From [Eubacterium] saphenum (GTDB taxonomy: Bacteria > Bacillota > Clostridia > Oscillospirales > Ruminococcaceae): a DNA stretch of 5,243 nt. The stretch spans positions 1 through 5,243 of the forward strand of contig SFHN01000109.1 of the NCBI GenBank assembly GCA_004555635.1. The letters run 5' to 3'. Positions 1-5,243 of the stretch are shown piece after piece; the first letter of the stretch is position 1, and every line of letters starts with the position of its first letter. Position numbers and translations under genes: made by a program. The notes under the pieces are model-generated. The model was given only the letters and a program-made list of their open reading frames with translations, ran no database searches and was not told the DNA's origin.

Positions 1-27
1 CTTGTCAATAGGTAAAATAAAATATTT

Positions 28-33
28 AGGAGG
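28..33 (+). promoter_or_regulatory. Ribosome binding site of the YolD-like gene
   Basis: A perfect AGGAGG core lies six bases (all T) before the ATG at 40 and fixes that start. The remaining 5' flank (1-27) is A/T-rich. It contains in-frame stops at 13-15 (TAA, frame 1) and 9-11 (TAG, frame 3), which could end an upstream gene, but nothing coding can be supported from so few bases. Confidence 0.85.
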
Positions 34-39
34 TTTTTT

Positions 40-369
40 ATGTACAAGGACAGAGCAAGGCAGTTTATCCCGTTTGCCGCGCTGAGAGGATACGGAGATT
101 ATCTGCGTGAAAAGGAGTTTTCGCCCGCGCCGCGCCGCGAGCTTTCGGAGGACGAGGCGGAAATTCTCTCGCGGAAAATGAACAGGGTAAAGCCCGGTCA
201 GCTGCTGAAGATAACCTATTACCGTGACGGCGGCTATATAACGTCCGAGGGTATGATATCGGATTTTGACGCGCAGGCGCGGACGATAACGGTGGTAAAC
301 GAGAAAATTTCGCTTGACGACGTTGCGGACATATGCGGCGAGGGCGTTGACGACACGGAAAAGGAATAA
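40..369 (+). CDS. YolD-like family protein
   Basis: This 109-residue protein resembles the YolD-like family of Firmicutes. The family is small, soluble, and often encoded beside Y-family translesion DNA polymerases (UmuC/UvrX type); its biochemical role is not settled. The N-terminus, residues 2-18, carries the family signature YKDR..(Q)F.PFAAL.GY. A charged, likely helical stretch (about 35-50, SEDEAEILSRKMNRV) follows. Residues 52-98 look like a small beta-barrel: 'GQLLKITYYRDGGY', a turn with 'EGMISDFD', then 'RTITVVNEKISLDDVADI', the usual family ending where the chain returns to an 'I.l.DI' strand. The tail (100-109) is acidic. The length fits the family. The start at 40 is supported by AGGAGG six bases upstream. 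No polymerase gene is visible: the downstream neighbour is a transcription regulator with its own promoter, so any polymerase partner would have to be upstream of the window. No LexA-type operator is seen in the 39 bases available. Family assignment is by recognised motifs only, without a search. Confidence 0.85.
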   Translation: MYKDRARQFIPFAALRGYGDYLREKEFSPAPRRELSEDEAEILSRKMNRVKPGQLLKITYYRDGGYITSEGMISDFDAQARTITVVNEKISLDDVADICGEGVDDTEKE

Positions 370-375
370 TTTCTC

Positions 376-404
376 TTTACAAAAATGCTCAAATGCTGTA
401 CAAT
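376..404 (+). promoter_or_regulatory. Sigma-A-type promoter for the LuxR-family gene
   Basis: TTTACA (376-381) and TACAAT (399-404) are separated by exactly 17 bp. Each hexamer differs from the sigma-A/sigma-70 consensus (TTGACA, TATAAT) at one position. The -35 element begins seven bases after the stop codon of the YolD-like gene, so the regulator can be transcribed independently of it. The expected transcription start is about 410-412 (A residues), which would leave a leader of only about 13-15 nt. No terminator hairpin separates the two genes, so read-through from upstream remains possible. Confidence 0.75.
383..397 (+). repeat. Short direct repeat AAATGCT inside the promoter spacer
   Basis: AAATGCT occurs at 383-389 and again at 391-397, eight bases apart, and fills almost the whole space between the -35 and -10 elements. 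A tandem pair there could be a regulator contact site. However, a 7-bp repeat in A/T-rich DNA can also arise by chance, and there is no second copy of the arrangement in the window to compare. Function is not claimed. Confidence 0.35.
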
Positions 405-409
405 ATAGA

Positions 410-419
410 AAAGGAGGTG
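410..419 (+). promoter_or_regulatory. Extended Shine-Dalgarno sequence deciding the LuxR-family start
   Basis: AAAGGAGGTG is a ten-base perfect match to the complement of the usual bacterial 16S rRNA 3' end. Its AGGAGG core (412-417) is seven bases before the ATG at 425. This favours 425 over the in-frame ATG at 314, which lies inside the preceding coding sequence and has no comparable site. Confidence 0.9.
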
Positions 420-424
420 GGAGA

Positions 425-2989
425 ATGGACGTAGGCTTTGAGAAGAATTATATTCCGAGGCGGCTTTATATGCGGCTGAAAAGCATATACGAAAACCGCA
501 TAACGATACTCGCCGCGCCCGACGGCAGCGGAAAAAGCACATATCTGTCCGAGTTTATACTGCGCTCCCACCCAAAGGGATTTTCCTGCCGTTTTATTCG
601 CGGCAGCAGAAACGCCGAGGAATGCTTTTCGCGGCTGTGCGAAATCATCACGGGAAAGCGCAGCTTCATTCCCGTTTCCGCCACCGAACAGGCGGCGCTG
701 TCGAGAAGCTTTGCCGCAGCAGAAAGCAGGGAAAACACCGTTGTCATAATCGACAGCGAATATGCCGCAGATATGCTATTCAACAGCCTGCGCGTAATGA
801 GTCTGCTTTCGGCAAGCTGCAAAGCAAGGATAGTTGTCACCGCTCCCCCGCTTAATCTGCTTAGGACAATGTGCTGCCGAAAGTTCGGCTTTTCGGTAAT
901 CGACGAGAGCGAGCTTACGCTGACCAAAGAGGAAACGGCGGAATACGCAGCGCTTACGGGCGTTTCGGAGAACTGCGAAGACAAGGTGTACCGGCTTTCG
1001 GGCGGTATGATAATGCGAACGAGAATCTGCCTTTATCTCATCGGCAAGGGGTGCGAGCTGCCGCAGGACAGCGCCGACCTGCTAAGCGAAGCGTTTCGCT
1101 CGATACTGTCAAAGGAGGAGCAAATCGCGCTGTACACGGCGGCAACATTCGGCTGTTTCAATGAGGAGCTTTTCCGTGAGCTTTCCGAATCAAAGGAAGT
1201 TTCCGAAACGATAGGAAAAGACCTGTTTGAGCCGCAGAATTTGCTCGCGATGGCAGAGGACGTCAGCAGGCACACGGGGCTTATCTCTGTGAACAAAAAA
1301 ACAAAGCGAATATACTGCCACAGCCTGTTTTACAAAATGCTTAACGATGCGTTTAACGAAGCGCCCCTAACGCTGAAAACGCGGCTGCGGCAGGCTTTTG
1401 CGAAAAGCTATGAGCGCGCGGGAAGAAATTTTGACGCATTCATTGAGCTTTACCGCATAGGCGACTACGAAAACGCGGGCAGAGTTAAAAGCAATGCTTC
1501 TCCCCTGTCGCTTGAACAGATTTGCGGCGCGCGCGATACTCTGCTTGAGTTTGTGGAAAGCTGCCCGCTTGACTGCAAAGAAATCATAACGAGATACATA
1601 CGTCTTGTGAGCCTATTACTTCTGACGGACAAGCGGGGCGCCGTGCGAAAAAAGCTGAATGAAGCCGCCGCGTACATCTCCTCCTCGGAAGCCTATTCAC
1701 CCACCGAAAAACGCGCTCTGCTCGCCTACATAAACCTGCACCGAACACACGAGGACTTCTACATCATCGAAAAAATGGGCACGCATATAAAGCGGGCATA
1801 TGAGCTTTTTTCGGGAGACCGCATTGAAGCCGCGCCGTTCTATTCGTGGCATATGAACGCGCCTTCGGTTTTTGCTCTCATTCATCGTTATTCGGTTCCT
1901 GTCTTAACAGAGGAAGAGCAGTTTTTGCGCTACCATAAAATGTACACCGATATGATAGCGCACGGCGAGCATATCTGCGGGCTGTACTCCGCAGAAGCGC
2001 TTTATTTCAGGGGCGAGCTTAGAAACTCGGGGCTTAGCGCAGCCGCGGAGCTTCCGCTCTGCACCGAAAAGCGCTCTGTTTCTGCGCGGATTTCTCTGAT
2101 TATGCTTTCTGCAAAGGTCTGCTTGTTTAACGGCAGGTACAAGGAATTCTACGCGGCAGGAAAGGAGCTTGCAAGGATAATTCATACCGAGCAGACGAAG
2201 GAATGCCGCGATATGGCTCGGCTTTGCCTTGCGGAGATTGCTTCGTATTTCCGTGATATGGAGGAGGAGGGCTTTTTCCTGCGCTGTATGAGCGACAATG
2301 CGGTTATGCTGAACAGGTTTCAGGCGCCGTTTTGCTATTTTCTGCTTGCGGCGATGGACTTTTTTACGGGAGAATACGGCAGGGTTCTTTCGCGCTCGGA
2401 GAAGTATCTTCAGGCGACGCGCGATGTCGGAAACGAAACAATCGAGATAAAAATGCTGCTACTGTTTGCGGCGGCGGAGCTGAAAACAAACGCTTCCGAC
2501 CGCGCGGCGGCTGTTGCGGAACAGGCGCTTGAAAAGCTTGCGGGTACAGAGGTTATTATGCCTGCGGCAGAGGTGTTTATCATATGCGAGGGGCTTTCGG
2601 ATTTCCTTATGTCGGCGCTTCCTCCGAGATATACCCGCTACATCGGCGCTGCAAGGGAGGCGGCAAACTCGGCGCAGCGAGGTGTGGAGGTTGTTCAGAC
2701 GTTTCTGTTAGCGGAGGTAAATCCGCCTGCGCGCGCCGAAAAGGTCACCGCCGAATACGTTTTCGCCTTAGCCAAAGAGATGAGTGCAGAAAGAAAGCGC
2801 CTTAAGCTGTCGGCGAGGGAATTTGCCTGCGCGGTGCTTGCGGCAAGCAGGTATTCAAACGCAGAGATAGCGTCGCTTCTTAACACCACGGAGGACAGCG
2901 TGAAAAGCTGTCTGAAGCGCGCTTTTGCGAAGCTTAATATCCGCTCGCGGGCGCAGCTAAGGAGCTTTGTGCCTACAATAAAGAGATAA
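425..2989 (+). CDS. MalT-type STAND ATPase transcription regulator with LuxR HTH
   Basis: An 854-residue cytoplasmic regulator built like MalT and the large ATP-binding LuxR regulators, in which inducer and ATP binding promote assembly and DNA binding. Domains in order: a P-loop NTPase (about 1-230) with Walker A APDGSGKST at 31-39 and a Walker B strand VVIID ending at D110; a winged-helix-like segment (about 230-315) ending in the family hallmark H-x-LF (H299, F302; 'CHSLFYKML'); a long helical TPR/solenoid-like sensor region (about 315-785) beginning 'LRQAFAKSYERAG...'; and a C-terminal LuxR/GerE helix-turn-helix (about 793-850) with LSARE, 'SNAEIASLLN', recognition helix 'EDSVKSCLKRAFAKL' and 'IRSRAQL'. 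Several ATPase motifs deviate from family norms (the GWP turn, the second Walker B acid and the sensor Arg; see findings). It has about 24 cysteines, rather many for its size. Start 425 is chosen for its strong ribosome binding site; the open frame reaches back to 314 only through the upstream gene. A dedicated promoter precedes it and a hairpin follows. Inducer and target genes are unknown, and no sugar-use genes lie nearby to suggest a MalT-like role. Class is secure, function is not. Confidence 0.93.
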   Translation: MDVGFEKNYIPRRLYMRLKSIYENRITILAAPDGSGKSTYLSEFILRSHPKGFSCRFIRGSRNAEECFSRLCEIITGKRSFIPVSATEQAALSRSFAAAESRENTVVIIDSEYAADMLFNSLRVMSLLSASCKARIVVTAPPLNLLRTMCCRKFGFSVIDESELTLTKEETAEYAALTGVSENCEDKVYRLSGGMIMRTRICLYLIGKGCELPQDSADLLSEAFRSILSKEEQIALYTAATFGCFNEELFRELSESKEVSETIGKDLFEPQNLLAMAEDVSRHTGLISVNKKTKRIYCHSLFYKMLNDAFNEAPLTLKTRLRQAFAKSYERAGRNFDAFIELYRIGDYENAGRVKSNASPLSLEQICGARDTLLEFVESCPLDCKEIITRYIRLVSLLLLTDKRGAVRKKLNEAAAYISSSEAYSPTEKRALLAYINLHRTHEDFYIIEKMGTHIKRAYELFSGDRIEAAPFYSWHMNAPSVFALIHRYSVPVLTEEEQFLRYHKMYTDMIAHGEHICGLYSAEALYFRGELRNSGLSAAAELPLCTEKRSVSARISLIMLSAKVCLFNGRYKEFYAAGKELARIIHTEQTKECRDMARLCLAEIASYFRDMEEEGFFLRCMSDNAVMLNRFQAPFCYFLLAAMDFFTGEYGRVLSRSEKYLQATRDVGNETIEIKMLLLFAAAELKTNASDRAAAVAEQALEKLAGTEVIMPAAEVFIICEGLSDFLMSALPPRYTRYIGAAREAANSAQRGVEVVQTFLLAEVNPPARAEKVTAEYVFALAKEMSAERKRLKLSAREFACAVLAASRYSNAEIASLLNTTEDSVKSCLKRAFAKLNIRSRAQLRSFVPTIKR

Positions 2990-2994
2990 CAAAA

Positions 2995-3019
2995 CCGCCG
3001 TGTTTATTAAGCACGGCGG
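2995..3019. terminator. Bidirectional intrinsic terminator between convergent genes
   Basis: CCGCCGTG (2995-3002) pairs perfectly with CACGGCGG (3012-3019) around a nine-base loop; three further loop pairs (U·G, U-A, U-A) are possible in the plus-strand RNA. Reading left to right, the stem is followed by CATTTGTTTATT. Reading right to left, it is followed at once by TTTTGTTAT. It therefore has a usable U-rich tail on both sides, although the plus-strand tail is interrupted. It starts six bases after the stop of the LuxR-family gene and ends eight bases before the (minus-strand) stop of the YfhO gene, so each U tail runs into the neighbouring stop codon. Confidence 0.85.
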
Positions 3020-3026
3020 CATTTGT

Positions 3027-5243
3027 TTATTCGGCACTATCTTCTTCCTGAACTTCGTTTTCGGGGAAATCGCTGTTTTCGGTTTTCCTCAGATGAACCC
3101 CTACCAGCAGCATTATCACAAGCAGCAGCGCACCGCTTGCCGTGAACATAAGCCCGACTTTAAGTCCTGCGGGGAAAAAACTAAGCTCGATATCGTGACT
3201 GCCCGCGGGAACCTCAAAGCACAGCAGCGAGGAGTTAAGCGTTGACTTAAGCGCGACGGGCTCACCGTCTATATAGGCGCTCCAGCCCTCCTCAATCGGG
3301 ATTGTTGTGAACAGCGCGCAGTCCTCGGCAGCGTTTACGGTGACAGAAAGCGATGTTCCCGAATTGCGTACAAGCGTGGTTTCGGCATTCCGCGCGTTCA
3401 TCTCAGCATTGAATTTATCAAGAGCGGTTTGGTCAACGTAATAGAACTGCGGCGTTTTTGTAAACACAGCATCGTCAAGAAGCTTCAGGCGGATTTTAAC
3501 CGACTCGTCGGCTTCAAGGTTAGCTATATACTCGATGCTGTAATTTTCGTACTTGAAGTAATTAGCGCGGTACTCGTCGTTTACATAAAGCTTTGTTTCG
3601 CGCTCGTGCTCTGACGGCAGGAACATATACAGTGCGCCCGTCTCGGGAATTGTAACCTCCCACTCAATCCACGCCTGTGCTTCAGTGTCGCGCTTTCGGT
3701 AGCTGTCGTGACCGTCGGTCGTAAGTCCGACGTTTATGTTGTTGGAGTTAAGCGTGTAGTCCTCGGTGCGCTTGAAAACAGGGTCTGCTGACTCTGCGTC
3801 AGAACCGCAGAGCAGCGCCGCAAGCTTGTTCTGAGCGACAAACGGCGACTCCTCCGCAAACTCCCAGCCGATTATATCCGAGTCGGCAAGGTACGCAATG
3901 CCAAGCGCGTCGGGGTTTTTGTAAACGGTAACGCCAAGCTCGTTTTCGATATCAACCGTTTCGGAATACGGCGTCATACACGCATACTTAGACAGAATAT
4001 ACTTAACACCGAAAATGTCATCGGTGAGCATTGTCGAGCCGTCAGAGCGCGTGTAATGCTCTCTCCCCGCAAAGCCGAGCGCTTTAAGCAGCTCGATTGC
4101 CTTGTCGTTGAGCGTGCTTGAAGAATGGCTCATACCGTACATTCGCAGAGCGATAGGGTCGTTTACGCAGCGGTGGTAGGTCTTTTCCATACGGTAAAAT
4201 CCGATGTCAAGCTCGTGGATTTTGTCGGTTATCTTTCGAGAATAAGGGATATCACCGAGGTATGACGCGCGGGTTGAGAACACGATATCATCGTGCATAT
4301 CGTACAGCGTGAGCGTAGTGTTCATCAGAAGCTCCGCGCAGACCACCGTACACAATGTAACGCTTACGGCAGGGTGCTTGTACTGCCTGAAAACATACGC
4401 CATAATCCCGACAATTACAAGCACACCAAGCGGAATGAGAATAATAAGCTTTGTGTCGAAATAGTCGTTGCCCTCGTGATAATCGCAAATCAGCAGCATT
4501 AGAAGCACCAGCGCAAAGCTGCCGCCGAGCGATTTTGCGCGTACGGAGCGGATATTCTCGAACGCCTCCGCGCCGAAAGCGATAATCAGAAAACTGATAA
4601 GGAAGCTATACCTATACGGCAGCCAGTTAGGCATTTGCCCGCCGTGCCACAACATATCCACGGGACGGACATACATACTTATGACAAGGACGCCAAGCAG
4701 CACCGCTCCCGAAATTTTCTCGCGGGCGGGAATTTTGCGCGCGGCGAAGTATACTGTGGCGAGGATAAGCGTCAGCGTGCCGCAATAGAGTACAGGAAGC
4801 CCCTCCATACGCACGGTGTCGTAGGTTGTAGGAAAAAGCTTTATGATGATGTCAAGGATATTGAAGTTTTCTATTGGAGTGTAGTCGGGATTAGAGAACG
4901 TAAATTTGCCGTTGGAGAGCGATTTGTACACGGGGAAAATCATAAAGCAGCTCATAAGGATTGCCGAAACCGACGCCAGCCCGTACATCAGCGTTGCGCC
5001 GCAGACCTCACCGAAGCATTTGTTCTTGCTTTTTCCCGAAGCCATATAATACAGAAAATACAGCGCTGAGAAAATGCCTATCATATACCCTATATAGAAA
5101 TTTGCGACAAAAATATACAGCAGCGACAGGACATACAACAAGAACTTTCGCTTGTCGCAGACGCGCTCGACGCCCATAACGACCAGCGGGAGCGCAACAA
5201 GTCCGTCAAGCCACATCGGGTTCATCGTCTGCACAACGAAAAA
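3027..5243 (-). CDS. yfhO: YfhO-family membrane protein, N-terminus missing
   Basis: A multi-pass membrane protein of the YfhO family (GT-C-like fold). In Bacillus subtilis and relatives YfhO is implicated in adding sugars to lipoteichoic acid outside the cell, with a CsbB-type lipid-sugar synthase and a GtcA-type flippase; the substrate here is unknown. The frame is open to the right edge, so the 738 residues visible lack the N-terminus (FFVVQTMNPMWLDG is the first part seen). The in-frame GTG at 5234 is not a plausible start, because that sequence is the conserved N.MWLDG helix region. Counting from the edge: about ten hydrophobic segments in residues 14-310, with family motifs LPVLYCG (149-155) and PNWLPYRYSF (205-214); a large, mostly beta-rich extracytoplasmic region (about 315-690) with 'GWSAYIDGE' (653-661) and 'VPAGSHDIELSF'; a final membrane helix (about 694-716); and a short acidic cytoplasmic tail. 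The presumed catalytic acidic residue of the first outer loop would lie in the missing part. Full-length members usually exceed 800 residues. Ends in the shared terminator. Confidence 0.9.
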   Translation of the reverse strand, partial: FFVVQTMNPMWLDGLVALPLVVMGVERVCDKRKFLLYVLSLLYIFVANFYIGYMIGIFSALYFLYYMASGKSKNKCFGEVCGATLMYGLASVSAILMSCFMIFPVYKSLSNGKFTFSNPDYTPIENFNILDIIIKLFPTTYDTVRMEGLPVLYCGTLTLILATVYFAARKIPAREKISGAVLLGVLVISMYVRPVDMLWHGGQMPNWLPYRYSFLISFLIIAFGAEAFENIRSVRAKSLGGSFALVLLMLLICDYHEGNDYFDTKLIILIPLGVLVIVGIMAYVFRQYKHPAVSVTLCTVVCAELLMNTTLTLYDMHDDIVFSTRASYLGDIPYSRKITDKIHELDIGFYRMEKTYHRCVNDPIALRMYGMSHSSSTLNDKAIELLKALGFAGREHYTRSDGSTMLTDDIFGVKYILSKYACMTPYSETVDIENELGVTVYKNPDALGIAYLADSDIIGWEFAEESPFVAQNKLAALLCGSDAESADPVFKRTEDYTLNSNNINVGLTTDGHDSYRKRDTEAQAWIEWEVTIPETGALYMFLPSEHERETKLYVNDEYRANYFKYENYSIEYIANLEADESVKIRLKLLDDAVFTKTPQFYYVDQTALDKFNAEMNARNAETTLVRNSGTSLSVTVNAAEDCALFTTIPIEEGWSAYIDGEPVALKSTLNSSLLCFEVPAGSHDIELSFFPAGLKVGLMFTASGALLLVIMLLVGVHLRKTENSDFPENEVQEEDSAE

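Noticed and set aside
2..27. A promoter for the YolD-like gene using TTGTCA (2-7) as the -35 element
   Set aside because: No acceptable -10 hexamer sits 16-18 bp downstream; the TAAAAT sequences at 13-18 and 18-23 are too close. A -35 element paired with them would be outside the window.
314..424. N-terminal extension of the LuxR-family protein from an ATG at 314, giving 891 residues
   Set aside because: The extra 37 residues overlap the YolD-like gene in another frame and run through the promoter and Shine-Dalgarno. They resemble no family sequence, and ATG 425 has a ten-base Shine-Dalgarno match at ideal spacing.
411..424. A resemblance of AAGGAGGTGGGAGA to the MalT-box consensus GGGGAKGAGG, suggesting autoregulation
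   Set aside because: The similarity comes from the purine-rich Shine-Dalgarno. Only one copy is present, whereas MalT sites act as arrays, and it lies downstream of the -10 element.
466..984. A 172-codon open frame on the minus strand
   Set aside because: It is antisense to the P-loop domain of the LuxR-family gene. Its serine-rich composition is typical of a reverse-frame shadow, and it has no supporting signals.
4635..5069. A 144-codon open frame on the plus strand
   Set aside because: It lies wholly antisense to the YfhO coding region, its translation is charged and low in structure with no recognisable motif, and it has no clear ribosome binding site. It is a shadow frame.
3027..5234. 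A complete YfhO gene starting at the GTG at 5234
   Set aside because: The frame is open to the edge, and residues on both sides of the GTG (FFVV-QTMNPMWLDG) match the interior of the family, so the gene is truncated by the window.

Overview
The window looks like chromosomal DNA of a low-to-mid G+C Firmicute, most likely a gut-type clostridium (Oscillospiraceae/Ruminococcus-like). The grounds are a YolD-like small protein, a MalT-type LuxR regulator, a YfhO-family membrane protein, strong AGGAGG ribosome binding sites and a textbook sigma-A promoter. The genus cannot be fixed from the sequence alone. No tRNA, rRNA, CRISPR array, insertion sequence or phage structural gene is visible.

The layout is dense. 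A short 5' flank (1-39) leads into a small YolD-like gene (40-369, +). A 55-bp gap follows, holding a near-consensus promoter and an unusually long Shine-Dalgarno sequence. Next comes a large gene for an 854-residue STAND-type ATPase with a C-terminal LuxR helix-turn-helix (425-2989, +). A 37-bp gap, mostly one GC-rich hairpin, separates it from a convergent gene on the minus strand (3027-5243). That gene encodes a YfhO-family multi-pass membrane protein and its N-terminus lies beyond the right edge. No intergenic stretch exceeds about 60 bp.

The three genes do not form an evident pathway. YolD-like proteins are usually linked to Y-family (UmuC/DinB-like) DNA polymerases and the SOS response, but no polymerase is visible; if there is one, it should lie left of position 1. 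The LuxR-type protein appears to be a separately promoted signal-responsive activator with an unknown inducer. The YfhO protein probably acts at the outer face of the membrane in glycosylation of a cell-envelope polymer, and it is transcribed toward the regulator from outside the window.

I do not see a convincing new multi-gene system. The points most worth following are a diverged set of ATPase motifs in the LuxR-type regulator, a predicted mRNA start that falls almost on top of its Shine-Dalgarno sequence, and a compact bidirectional terminator shared by the convergent genes.
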